From positions 1 through 55,465 of the forward strand of contig CAAEON010000019.1 of the NCBI GenBank assembly GCA_900757615.1: DNA of 55,465 nucleotides, read 5' to 3'. The translations under genes were made by a program, and so were the position numbers. Source of the DNA: an uncultured Collinsella sp. Its GTDB lineage: Bacteria > Actinomycetota > Coriobacteriia > Coriobacteriales > Coriobacteriaceae. Below the pieces are notes generated by a model, which was not told the DNA's origin, did not search any database, and worked only from the letters and a program-made list of their open reading frames with translations. Shown here piece by piece: positions 26,000 to 34,862 of this stretch. How positions within the stretch are numbered: the stretch's first letter is position 1; every line of letters starts with the position of its first letter.

Positions 26000-27142
26000 G
26001 TGGTTAAGGCACTCAAGATTGAGATATTCGTGCTATGCATGATTGTTCTTATCGGGCTTGCCGTGCGAAGTCGTCGCTCCCTGTTCTCGAGCACCCAGCA
26101 GCTCTTGTTTAGCATGCTTGGCTACACCTCTGCCGCGTACATATTATTCGATATGATCTGGACGCTTTCGGACGGTGCGAGCGGCACGTTGGGTATTGCT
26201 GCCAACTGGATTTCCAACGCGGTTTCGTTTTCGCTCTTTGCCATCGCGTGTCTCATTTGGTTTATCTATTCCGAGACGGTGCAGGGTTCTCGCCTTGTGA
26301 CCTCACGCTATAGGGTGGTGCTTGTAGCGTTGCCTACGGTTCTGGTGGTCGTGCTGGCGTTTACCAGTTACTGGACGCACGCCCTGTTCTATATCGATTT
26401 GCAGGGTGTGTACCGCCGCGGTGTCGCCTATATGATTCAGCCTATCGTGAGCTACTGCTACGTCATATATACGTCCTTGCATGCTTTTGTGCATTCCCTA
26501 CGGGTTGAAAGCCTACAAAAGAAGGCCATTTATCGAACTCTGGCATTCTTCGCTATTCCCGCTCTGGTGGGTGGCACCTTTCAGGTCGCGTTCTCGGTGC
26601 CCGGCCTTTGCGTCGGCATAATGATTAGCATGTTGCTGCTCTACATCATTTACCAGGAGCAGCTGATCTCGACCGACCCGTTGACTGGTCTCAACAACCG
26701 CAACCGCTTTGAGACCTATATGCTGTCGCTCTTTTCAAATGTGGATCATACGGACGATGTGTATCTGCTTATGATGGACGCTGACGGCTTTAAGCAGATT
26801 AACGATCGCTATGGACATGTTGAGGGCGACCATGCCCTTCAGGTTATCTCCGCCGCACTCAAAGATGTCTGCTCGTCGTCTGGTGGATTTATCGCACGCT
26901 ATGGCGGCGATGAGTTCGTAGTGCTCCAAAAGGCGGCAGCGGAGCAGGACATCATATATCTGTGCGAGGCGATCAACGACGAGCTCGCGCGTGCCGAGGT
27001 GCCGTATCTGTTGCGGATGTCTATCGGCTACGCACGGATGGGTGATGGTGTCGACACCTGGCAAGATTTGCTTCGCGCTGCCGATGCGGAGCTCTACCGC
27101 GTAAAGCACGAGAAGAAGAAAGCCGGCGTCCAGATACGCTAG
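26000..27142 (+). CDS. Membrane-bound diguanylate cyclase (GGDEF protein)
   Basis: A 380-residue protein with about seven N-terminal membrane helices (residues about 5-220) and a C-terminal GGDEF domain (about 230-375). The active-site signature YGGDEF is intact, preceded by STDPLTGLNNRNRFE and MMDADGFKQINDRYGH, so the domain should make cyclic di-GMP from two GTP. No RxxD inhibitory site is evident just upstream of the signature. I favour the GTG at 26000 behind AAGGGA; a TTG at 25982 is possible. Single-gene unit with a likely terminator at 27189-27212. The membrane part lacks a named sensor family I can recognise. Confidence 0.82.
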   Translation: MVKALKIEIFVLCMIVLIGLAVRSRRSLFSSTQQLLFSMLGYTSAAYILFDMIWTLSDGASGTLGIAANWISNAVSFSLFAIACLIWFIYSETVQGSRLVTSRYRVVLVALPTVLVVVLAFTSYWTHALFYIDLQGVYRRGVAYMIQPIVSYCYVIYTSLHAFVHSLRVESLQKKAIYRTLAFFAIPALVGGTFQVAFSVPGLCVGIMISMLLLYIIYQEQLISTDPLTGLNNRNRFETYMLSLFSNVDHTDDVYLLMMDADGFKQINDRYGHVEGDHALQVISAALKDVCSSSGGFIARYGGDEFVVLQKAAAEQDIIYLCEAINDELARAEVPYLLRMSIGYARMGDGVDTWQDLLRAADAELYRVKHEKKKAGVQIR

Positions 27143-27188
27143 AAAAAAGCGACCACGCGAACGTCCGCTGCAAGTGCGGCATATGCAA

Positions 27189-27212
27189 GGGCCTGGTTTG
27201 TTAGGCCTTTTT
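27189..27212 (+). terminator. Terminator after GGDEF gene
   Basis: Short stem ggcct (27190-27194) / aggcc (27203-27207) followed by five T. It overlaps the end of the convergent EamA gene. Confidence 0.5.
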
Positions 27213-28136
27213 AGGTTTGTTGACGATGATGATGCCGCCGCAGACCAACAGTAGGGCAACAAGTACGGTAACGGGGCTCGTGCCAGCGCCCTCGCCGAGC
27301 AGCAGCGCGCTCAGCAGCACACCAAAGACGGGGTTCATAAACCCAAAGACCGAGACGCGGCTGACGGGGTTGACGGCAAGCAGGCGCGACCATAGCGAGT
27401 ACGCGACGGCGGAGATGAGTGCCATATAGATAATGAGCGCGATGGCGGGGATGATCGCGGTGGGGGAGAGCGCGCCGCCCATCAAAAACCCGATGGCGGT
27501 GAGGACCAGGCCGCCGACCAAGAACTGCCACCCGGCAAGCAAGACACCGTCGTGCTCGCGCGAGAAGATGCCGATCAGGCAGGTCGACAGGGCACCCGCG
27601 ACGGTGGAGGCCAGGATAAAGCCCTCGCCGTCGAGCGTAAAGCCAAAGGTGCCGTCCGAGCCCGAAAGGTTGACGAGCGCGACGCCGGCAAAGCCCAGTA
27701 CACAGCCGAGCACCTTGGCCGCATCGAGCTTTTCGGTGCGAAACGCCAGGGCGGCAAAGAGGATTGCGAGGAAGTTGGCGCTGGCCTCGATGATGGAGCT
27801 CGACATGGCACTGGCGCGCGAGAGTCCCAGGTAGAAAAAGAAGTACTGCCCGATAGTCTGGAAGAGTGACAGGATGCAGATGGGCTTGATATCGCGTACC
27901 TGTGGGACGAGCGGGCGGCGCTGAGCTGTGCTCATACCGACGATAACCAGGATGCCGGCAAGCGTGAAGCGCAAACCTGCAAAGAGTAGCTGCGAGGCGC
28001 TATCGTGCGCCGGGATCCCAAAGAGTGCGTAGCCGATCTTGATGCAGGGAAAGGCCGATCCCCAGAGTGCACAGCAAACAAGACAGCCCAGGATGAGTCC
28101 GGGCAGGGTGGCGAGATACGGCTTGCGGCTTTCCAT
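27201..28136 (-). CDS. EamA/DMT-family transporter
   Basis: A 311-residue membrane protein with about ten helices made of two EamA repeats (ALWGSAFPCIKIGYALFG opens the first; MALISAVAYSLWSRLLAVNP lies in the second). Such drug/metabolite transporters move amino acids, nucleotides or other metabolites, usually outward; the substrate cannot be told from sequence. The ATG at 28136 (MESRKPYLA) follows AAGGACATC; the in-frame upstream residues to 28178 run into the purL terminator hairpin. It is transcribed apart from purL. Confidence 0.75.
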   Translation of the reverse strand: MESRKPYLATLPGLILGCLVCCALWGSAFPCIKIGYALFGIPAHDSASQLLFAGLRFTLAGILVIVGMSTAQRRPLVPQVRDIKPICILSLFQTIGQYFFFYLGLSRASAMSSSIIEASANFLAILFAALAFRTEKLDAAKVLGCVLGFAGVALVNLSGSDGTFGFTLDGEGFILASTVAGALSTCLIGIFSREHDGVLLAGWQFLVGGLVLTAIGFLMGGALSPTAIIPAIALIIYMALISAVAYSLWSRLLAVNPVSRVSVFGFMNPVFGVLLSALLLGEGAGTSPVTVLVALLLVCGGIIIVNKPKKA

Positions 28137-28161
28137 GATGTCCTTCCTACATGCGCGAAGC

Positions 28162-28198
28162 AAAAAAGAACCCGCCACCGGATGTGTCGGTGGCGGGT
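28162..28198 (-). terminator. Strong rho-independent terminator of purL
   Basis: Perfect 11-bp stem acccgccaccg (28170-28180) / cggtggcgggt (28188-28198) with a 7-base loop, followed on the minus strand by a T-rich run (28162-28169). Confidence 0.85.
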
Positions 28199-28235
28199 GT
28201 TGTTACCCGAGGGGATTGTACCCGATGGGAAAGGT

Positions 28236-31200
28236 TTAGGCGAAGTAGGCTACGCCGCTCTCAAAGATCGGCATGAACTTGTCGCCGGGGACATGCTCGG
28301 GCACGTTGCGGTACAGGTTGTCGCCGCGACGCTCGGCATGGCCCATCTTGCCCAGGACGCGGCCGTCGGGGCTCGTGATGCCCTCGATGGCGAGTGCGGA
28401 GCCGTTGGGGTTGACGGAAAGGTCCATGCTGGGCTTGCCGTCCTCGCCCACGTACTGCGTGGCGACCTGGCCGTTGGCGATCAGCTGGGCGAGCACCTCG
28501 TCGTTGGCGACAAAGCGGCCCTCGCCGTGGCTGATGGCGACGGTGTAGGGGTCGTCCAGGCTGCACTGCGACAGCCACGGGGACAGGTTGGACGAGATGC
28601 GGGTGCGCACCAGGCGGCTCTGATGGCGACCGATGGTGTTGAACGTCAGCGTGGGCGCATCGGGCGTGGCGTCGACGATATCGCCGTAGGGCACCAGGCC
28701 GAGCTTGACCAGGGCCTGGAAGCCGTTGCAGATGCCCAGCATCAGGCCGTCGCGGGCCTTGAGCAGGTCGCGAACTGCCTCAGTGACCTCGGGGGCGCGG
28801 AAGAACGCCGTGATGAACTTGGCGGAGCCGTCGGGCTCGTCGCCGCCCGAGAAGCCGCCGGGGATCATGACGATCTGGCTTTGGCGGATGCGACGGGCAA
28901 GCTCGTGGGTGCTCTCGGCGACAGCCTCGGGCGTGAGGTTGTTGATCACGAAGGTGTCGGCCTCGGCGCCGGCGGCGCGGAAGGCGCGGGCGCTGTCGTA
29001 CTCGCAGTTGTTTCCGGGGAATACGGGGATGATCACGCGCGGACGGGCGATCTTGTCGCCGCCGTACACGTGGATATCCTTGGCGCGATAGTCGATGGTC
29101 TCGACCTCGGGCTGCTCGCCGGTGCTGCGGTAGGCAAAGACACCCTCGATGCCGCTCTCCCAGGCCTCCTGGAGCTCGGAGAGCTCGATGACCTCGGAGC
29201 CGGTGTCGATGACATAGCCCTCGACGGTGGTGCCCAGGGGCTCGACGACAACGCCGTCGGCGACCTCGGGCAACTCGGCATCCTCTGCGAGCTCGACGAT
29301 AAAGCTGCCGTAGAGCGGGGTGAAGAGACTCTCCACGTCCACGTCCTCGGCAAGCTCGATACCGATCTGGTTGCCGACGCACATCTTAAAGAGGCTCTCG
29401 GCGCCGCAGCCGTAGCCGGGCGTGGAGATGGCCAGGGCGTCACCGGTGGCGGTGAGCGCCTCGACGGCGTCAAATGCGACGAGCAGCTGCTGGGCATCGG
29501 GGCGGTAGTCCTCGCCATAGGTGGCGGGGGCGATGCGGACGACGCGGTGCGTCAGGCCCTTGAACTCGGGCGAGACGGCACGAGCGGCGCGGCCCACGGC
29601 CACGGCGAAGCTGATGAGGGTCGGCGGAACGTTGAGCTCGCCGGCCTCGTCCTCAAACGAACCGCTCATGGAGTCCTTGCCGCCAATGGCGCCGGCACCC
29701 AGATCGATCTGGGCCATAAGGGCGCCCAGGACGGCTGCCATGGGCTTGCCCCAACGCTCGGCCTCGGTGCGCAGGCGCTCAAAGTATTCCTGGAAGGAGA
29801 GGTAGGCGCGCTTGTGCTCAAAGCCGGCGGCAACGAGCTTGGCGATGGACTCGACCACGGACAGGTAGGCGCCGGCAAACTGGTCGGCCTCCATCAGGTA
29901 GGGGTTGAAGCCCCATGCCATAGCGCTCGCCGTGGTGGTCTCGCCGTCCACGGGGAACTTGGCGACCATGGCAGAGCTCGGAGTGAGCTGCGTCTTGCCG
30001 CCAAAGGGCATGAGCACGGTCGCGGCGCCGATGGTGGAGTCGAAGCGCTCGGAAAGGCCCTTGTTGGAGGCGACGTTGAGGTCGGTGACAAGCGAGGTCA
30101 TGCGCTCGGCAAGCGTGGTGCCGGCCCAGCTGGGCTGCCACACGCTACGGGCGCAGACGTGGGCGACCTGGTGCTTGGGTGCACCGTTGGAGTTGAGGAA
30201 CTCGCGGGACAGATCGACGATGGCAACGCCGTTCCAGGCCATGCGCATGCGCGGCTCGGCGGTAACCTCGGCGATTACGGTCGCCTCCAGGTTTTCCTCG
30301 GCGGCGTAACCCATGAACTCCTCGACGTCACCGTCGGCGACGGCGCAGGCCATACGCTCCTGGGACTCGGAGATGGCAAGCTCGGTGCCGTCCAGGCCGT
30401 CGTACTTCTTGGTCACGGTGTCCAGGTCGACATACAGGCCGTCGGCAAGCTCGCCCACGGCGACCGAGACGCCGCCGGCGCCAAAGTCGTTGCAGCGCTT
30501 GATCAGGCGGCAGGCGTCGCCGCGGCGGAACAGACGCTGCAGCTTGCGCTCGACCGGGGCGTTGCCTTTCTGGACCTCGGCGCCCGAGGTCTCGATGGAC
30601 TCGGTGTTCTGGGTCTTGGAGGAGCCGGTGGCGCCGCCGATGCCGTCACGGCCGGTGCGGCCGCCCAGCAGGATGATCTTGTCGGTGGGGGCGGGGCACT
30701 CGCGACGCACGTGGTTTGCCGGGGTGGCGCCCACGACGGCGCCGACCTCCATGCGCTTGGCCACGTAGCCGGGGTGATAGAGCTCGTTGACCTGGCCGGT
30801 GGCAAGGCCGATCTGGTTGCCGTAGCTGGAGTAGCCGGCGGCGGCGGTGGTTACGAGCTTGCGCTGCGGCAGCTTGCCCTCGAGCGTCTCGGACACGGGG
30901 ACGGTGGGGTCGCCGGCGCCGGTGACACGCATGGCCTGGTACACGTAGCTGCGGCCCGAGAGCGGGTCGCGGATGGCACCGCCCACGCAGGTGGCGGCAC
31001 CGCCGAAGGGCTCGATCTCGGTCGGGTGGTTGTGGGTCTCGTTCTTAAACAGGAACAGCCAGTCCTGGTCCTCGCCGTCGACATCGACCTTTACCTTGAC
31101 GGTGCAGGCGTTGATCTCTTCGGACTCATCGACATCGGTCATGACGCCGGTCTTCTTGAGATACTTGGCGCCGATGGTGCCCATATCCATGAGACAGACG

Positions 31201-31982
31201 GGCTTGGCGTCGCGACCGAGCTCGTGGCGCATCTCCATGTAGCGGTCGAAGGCTTGCTGCACCACGGCGTCGTCGATCGTCACGTCGTCCAGGACGGTGC
31301 CGAAGGTGGTGTGGCGGCAGTGGTCGGACCAGTAAGTGTCGATCACGCGGATCTCGGTGATGGTGGGGTCGCGGTCCTCATCGCGGAAGTACTGCTGGCA
31401 GAAGGCGATGTCCGCCTCGTCCATGGCAAGGCCGCGATCGGCGATAAAGGCGGCAAGGCCGGCCTCGTCGAGCTCACGGAAGCCGTCGAGCACCTCGACG
31501 GGCGCAGGCTCGGGGGTCTCCATGTACAGCGTCTCGGGCAGGTCGAGCGAGGCGATGCGCGCCTCGACGGGGTTCACCACGTAGTGCTTGATGGCATCGA
31601 TGGAGGCCTCGTCCAGAGCGCCCGAGATCATATAGACCTTGGCGGAGCGCACGGCGGGGCGCTCGCCCTGGCTGATGAGTTGCACGCACTCGCTGGCGGA
31701 GTCGGCGCGCTGGTCAAACTGGCCAGGCAGGAATTCGACGGCAAAGACGGCGCCATCGCTTGCGGGGAGCTCGTCGTAGGTCACATCGACCTGGGGCTCG
31801 CTAAAGACGGTCGGCACGCAGGAGCGGAAAAGCTCCTCGTCGATGCCCTCGACGTCGTAGCGGTTGATGATCCTCAGGGCCTCGATGCCCTTGATGCCGA
31901 GAATCTCGGTCAGCTCGCCCTTGAGCTGCTGAGCCTCGACGTCGAACCCGGGTTTCTTCTCCACGTAGATACGAGAGACCAT
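28236..31982 (-). CDS. purL: Phosphoribosylformylglycinamidine synthase (single-chain PurL)
   Basis: FGAM synthase of 1248 residues, the large one-chain type, catalysing the fourth step of purine synthesis (FGAR + glutamine + ATP to FGAM). The N-terminal part opens VSRIYVEKKPGFDVEA; two AIR-synthase-like halves follow; the C-terminal glutaminase has PGNNCEYDSARAFRAAG, the nucleophile loop GICNGFQAL near residue 1083 and the histidine/glutamate motif SHGEGRF. ATG follows AGGAAGGCAGGAACCA. No other pur gene is adjacent and a terminator closes the gene. A long, stop-free frame on the opposite strand is an artefact of codon bias. Confidence 0.95.
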   Translation of the reverse strand: MVSRIYVEKKPGFDVEAQQLKGELTEILGIKGIEALRIINRYDVEGIDEELFRSCVPTVFSEPQVDVTYDELPASDGAVFAVEFLPGQFDQRADSASECVQLISQGERPAVRSAKVYMISGALDEASIDAIKHYVVNPVEARIASLDLPETLYMETPEPAPVEVLDGFRELDEAGLAAFIADRGLAMDEADIAFCQQYFRDEDRDPTITEIRVIDTYWSDHCRHTTFGTVLDDVTIDDAVVQQAFDRYMEMRHELGRDAKPVCLMDMGTIGAKYLKKTGVMTDVDESEEINACTVKVKVDVDGEDQDWLFLFKNETHNHPTEIEPFGGAATCVGGAIRDPLSGRSYVYQAMRVTGAGDPTVPVSETLEGKLPQRKLVTTAAAGYSSYGNQIGLATGQVNELYHPGYVAKRMEVGAVVGATPANHVRRECPAPTDKIILLGGRTGRDGIGGATGSSKTQNTESIETSGAEVQKGNAPVERKLQRLFRRGDACRLIKRCNDFGAGGVSVAVGELADGLYVDLDTVTKKYDGLDGTELAISESQERMACAVADGDVEEFMGYAAEENLEATVIAEVTAEPRMRMAWNGVAIVDLSREFLNSNGAPKHQVAHVCARSVWQPSWAGTTLAERMTSLVTDLNVASNKGLSERFDSTIGAATVLMPFGGKTQLTPSSAMVAKFPVDGETTTASAMAWGFNPYLMEADQFAGAYLSVVESIAKLVAAGFEHKRAYLSFQEYFERLRTEAERWGKPMAAVLGALMAQIDLGAGAIGGKDSMSGSFEDEAGELNVPPTLISFAVAVGRAARAVSPEFKGLTHRVVRIAPATYGEDYRPDAQQLLVAFDAVEALTATGDALAISTPGYGCGAESLFKMCVGNQIGIELAEDVDVESLFTPLYGSFIVELAEDAELPEVADGVVVEPLGTTVEGYVIDTGSEVIELSELQEAWESGIEGVFAYRSTGEQPEVETIDYRAKDIHVYGGDKIARPRVIIPVFPGNNCEYDSARAFRAAGAEADTFVINNLTPEAVAESTHELARRIRQSQIVMIPGGFSGGDEPDGSAKFITAFFRAPEVTEAVRDLLKARDGLMLGICNGFQALVKLGLVPYGDIVDATPDAPTLTFNTIGRHQSRLVRTRISSNLSPWLSQCSLDDPYTVAISHGEGRFVANDEVLAQLIANGQVATQYVGEDGKPSMDLSVNPNGSALAIEGITSPDGRVLGKMGHAERRGDNLYRNVPEHVPGDKFMPIFESGVAYFA

Positions 31983-32166
31983 TGGTTCCTGCCTTCCTGA
32001 TCGGTTGGGCGTACGGTACGGTATGCGGCAGCGGTCGGTTTACGGGGCAAGCCTCGCGGTCGCCTTGAGCCACATGTTTGTAAACCTCACTATGATACGA
32101 CAGCTCGCGGCGCGTTGAGGACGGCGAGGGTGCTACAGTGAAGCGCAAACAAGAGAAAGGCATCAC

Positions 32167-33729
32167 ATGGCATTCGTTTCGCTCGCCATCATCGCACTCG
32201 TGGCCTTTGCAAGCCCCTTCATCACCTCGGCGATTCCCGGAAAACCCGTTCCCGAAACGGTCTTTTTGCTCGTGTTTGGCGCGGTACTGGGACCTCATAT
32301 GCTCGGCATTATCCACGTGGATGCCGAGGTCTCGCTCGTGTCCGAGCTCGGCCTGGCCTTTTTGTTCCTGCTTGCCGGCTTTGAGATTGACCCTAAGAAC
32401 ATTACGGGTGTGGAGGGACGCTACGGCTTGGCGACGTGGGTCGTCACGTTTGGTATCGCCTGGCTAGCCGTGCGCTTTACCCCGTGGTTCTCGGTCAGTC
32501 ATTTTGATGGCATCGCCGTGACGCTGGCGTTGACCTCGACGGCGCTTGGGGCGCTCATGCCCATCTTGCGCGAGCGGTCGCTTGCCGGGACGCGCGTCGG
32601 CGATTCGATTCTTGCCTATGGTACGTGGGGCGAGCTCGGGCCTGTGCTCGCCATGTCGGTGCTGCTGTCTGCCCGTACGGGTGTCGAGACGCTGTTGATC
32701 TTGGGCCTGTTCGCCGTGGTGTGCGTGCTGCTTGCCGTGGTCCCCAGCCGCTCCAAGCGTATCGGCAGCCGCTTCTTTGCCTTTATTCAGGAGCGCGCCG
32801 ATACGACTTCTCAGACGTTCGTGCGCCTCACAGTGCTCATCCTGGTCACGCTCGTGGCCTTCTCGGCCATTTTTAGCCTCGATATCGTGTTGGGCGCTTT
32901 TGCCGCGGGCTTTGTCCTGCGCTATATCATCCCCGAGGGCAACCATACGCTCGAGCTTAAACTCGATGGCCTTGCCTATGGCTTTTTGATCCCGGTGTTC
33001 TTTACCGTTTCGGGTGCCAAGATCGACCTGACGGCTGTAGCATCGCGCCCCGGCCTGCTCGTGGGCTTTATCATGGCGTTGCTGGTTATCCGTGCCGTGC
33101 CCATCGTTGTCTCCATGGGCATCTGCCCCAAGACGCGCGATGTTTCTGCCCACGGCCGCATTACCGTAGCGCTCTACTGCACCACGGCGCTGCCGATTAT
33201 CGTCGCCGTGACGAGCGTTGCCGTCAATGCCGGCGCATTATCTCAGAGCGTCGCTTCGGTTATGGTGGCGGCCGGCGCCATCACGGTGTTCTTAATGCCG
33301 TTGCTCGCGCAGCTTTTCTATCGTGTGGTTGATGCCGCGCCGGTTGCCGCCGTGGCAGAAGTTGCCGAGCGCCCTGCCGAGGCACTCGATATCCTGCGTG
33401 CCCATCACGATTTGGCGAGCCTGCTCGCACGCGAGCACGAGCTGCTGACCTCGCATGGGCATGGTCGTGCATTCGAAGGCTTGCCTACGCTCGATACGAT
33501 TGCCGAGCGCCTTTCTGATCGGGCGGCGAGCGGCCGCATCGATGCGCGCATTGTGGACGCGGCGCGCCTGCTTGCCGATAAGACCTATGGCGACGAGATA
33601 GATCCGTCCGAGCTCACCCCGCGTGAGCGTCGCCGCCTAGAGCGCGCCAAGCTCGCCGTGCATGAGTACCGCCGTCGCATGCTGGAGCTTTATGCGCATG
33701 AAGAAGCCGACGAGGACGACGGCAAATAG
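32167..33729 (+). CDS. CPA2-type cation/proton antiporter
   Basis: A 520-residue membrane protein: about twelve N-terminal helices (residues 1-385) of the Na+/H+ exchanger fold, and a hydrophilic C-terminal tail of about 130 residues rich in Glu, Arg and His. Family traits are PGKPVPETVFLLVFGAVLGP, FLFLLAGFEIDP and the GTWGELGPVL core helix. It probably exchanges potassium or sodium for protons for pH and ion balance. The tail lacks a recognisable TrkA-N domain. ATG follows GAGAAAGG. Divergent from purL; ends at a strong terminator. Confidence 0.8.
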   Translation: MAFVSLAIIALVAFASPFITSAIPGKPVPETVFLLVFGAVLGPHMLGIIHVDAEVSLVSELGLAFLFLLAGFEIDPKNITGVEGRYGLATWVVTFGIAWLAVRFTPWFSVSHFDGIAVTLALTSTALGALMPILRERSLAGTRVGDSILAYGTWGELGPVLAMSVLLSARTGVETLLILGLFAVVCVLLAVVPSRSKRIGSRFFAFIQERADTTSQTFVRLTVLILVTLVAFSAIFSLDIVLGAFAAGFVLRYIIPEGNHTLELKLDGLAYGFLIPVFFTVSGAKIDLTAVASRPGLLVGFIMALLVIRAVPIVVSMGICPKTRDVSAHGRITVALYCTTALPIIVAVTSVAVNAGALSQSVASVMVAAGAITVFLMPLLAQLFYRVVDAAPVAAVAEVAERPAEALDILRAHHDLASLLAREHELLTSHGHGRAFEGLPTLDTIAERLSDRAASGRIDARIVDAARLLADKTYGDEIDPSELTPRERRRLERAKLAVHEYRRRMLELYAHEEADEDDGK

Positions 33730-33753
33730 CCGACGCTGGTGCGGAGGTGACAT

Positions 33754-33800
33754 TCCCGTTTGAGGACGGACGCGAAACGGGACGCAGTTTCCCTTCAAAC
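33754..33800. repeat. Overlapping inverted repeats with mutually exclusive pairings
   Basis: tcccgttt (33754-33761) can pair with aaacggga (33775-33782), or gtttgagg (33758-33765) with cccttcaaac (33791-33800). The two share bases and cannot form together. Located between the antiporter stop and its terminator. Confidence 0.4.
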
Positions 33801-33807
33801 AGAAGAA

Positions 33808-33848
33808 GGCGCGCTGCCCGCGGTCGATGCGGGCAGCGCGCCTTTTTT
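33808..33848 (+). terminator. Strong terminator of the antiporter gene
   Basis: Perfect 14-bp stem ggcgcgctgcccgc (33808-33821) / gcgggcagcgcgcc (33829-33842), 7-base loop, then six T. Confidence 0.9.
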
Positions 33849-33890
33849 GGTTGAGCTATGTTGGGGCCAGGGGTCAAAGCTTGTGGCCTC

Positions 33891-34640
33891 TTAGGAGCGG
33901 GCGGCTCCGTCGACGGGGAGCACGGCGCCCGTGACGTAGGCGGACATGTCGCTCGCCAAGAAGACGAAGGCGTTGGCGACATCCTCGGGCTCGCCCATGC
34001 GGCCCAGCGGAATGGTGGCGACGATAGGCTTGATGACCTCTTCGGGCAGGTTGGCGACCATGTCGGTCTTGGTCACACCGGGTGCGACGGCGTTGACGCG
34101 AATACCCATGGGAGCGAGCTCGCGCGAGAGCGACTGGACCATGCCGTTGACGGCAAACTTGGACGTAGGATAGCCGACGCCGGAGGGCTGGCCATACTTG
34201 GCGACCATTGAACTCGTGGTGGTGATGGTGCCGCCGTGGCCGGCCTCGGTCATGATCTTGGCGGCAGCTTGGTGACCATTAAAGACGGCGACGACATTGA
34301 GGTCCATGACCTTTGCAAACTCTTCTGCCGTGTAATCCAAAAGGGGCGAGCGCTGGGAGATGCCGGCGTTGTTGACGACCGTGTCCAAGCCGCCCATGTC
34401 GGCTGCGGCCTGGGTAAAGGCCTCGGTTACGGCTTCGAGCGAGGTGAGGTCGCAGGAGCGGCCCCAGACCTTGGCCTCGGGATGGGCGGCCGCCAGCTTC
34501 TCAACGGCTGCGTCGGCAGTTTCCTGGCGCGAGCCAAAGACGGTGACGACGGCGCCCTCCTCGATAAAACGGCAGGCGATGGCATAGCCGATACCGCGCG
34601 TGCCGCCGGTGATGATTGCTTTCTTGCCCTCGAGCAACAT
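33891..34640 (-). CDS. SDR-family oxidoreductase (FabG-like)
   Basis: A 249-residue classical short-chain dehydrogenase. Seen are the cofactor loop TGGTRGIG near residue 12, NNAG near 90, the catalytic serine in TTTSSM near 140 and YPTSK near 156, with the PLGRMGEPEDVA ending usual for FabG-like enzymes. NADP(H) use is likely from arginine/serine after the second strand (GSRQET). It may be a 3-oxoacyl-ACP reductase or a secondary-alcohol or hydroxysteroid dehydrogenase; isolated position gives no help. ATG at 34640 behind AGAGAGGAAGC; longer frame to 34712 is not SDR-like. Confidence 0.8.
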   Translation of the reverse strand: MLLEGKKAIITGGTRGIGYAIACRFIEEGAVVTVFGSRQETADAAVEKLAAAHPEAKVWGRSCDLTSLEAVTEAFTQAAADMGGLDTVVNNAGISQRSPLLDYTAEEFAKVMDLNVVAVFNGHQAAAKIMTEAGHGGTITTTSSMVAKYGQPSGVGYPTSKFAVNGMVQSLSRELAPMGIRVNAVAPGVTKTDMVANLPEEVIKPIVATIPLGRMGEPEDVANAFVFLASDMSAYVTGAVLPVDGAARS

Positions 34641-34798
34641 GGTGCTTCCTCTCTTTGCGGGCGGATATACACAGCACAGCATAACGGCAGCCAAAATCGG
34701 CTCCGGCTGCATGTCGGCGAACGGTACCCTCGGCTGTCAGGAGCGGCCAAGTCGTTCAAATGCGGATTGCGCCAATACGCCCCATGCGCGCAAGCAAA

Positions 34799-34830
34799 GG
34801 GGCTCCCGTCCACTGCTGAACGGGAGCCCC
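34799..34830 (-). terminator. Terminator of homoserine dehydrogenase gene
   Basis: Perfect 11-bp stem ggggctcccgt (34799-34809) / acgggagcccc (34820-34830). On the minus strand only a short T run follows. Confidence 0.6.
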
Positions 34831-34862
34831 TCACACATATAGGTCGTAGAGCGAAAATCGAA

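Noticed and set aside
28005..32000. 1331-codon open frame antisense to purL
   Set aside because: Fully overlaps an unmistakable purL; the product is Gly/Ala/His/Asp-rich without domains, as expected when GC-ending codons remove stops from the opposite strand.
31983..32166. Purine riboswitch ahead of purL
   Set aside because: No conserved purine-riboswitch core or suitable P1 stem is visible in the roughly 180-base region.
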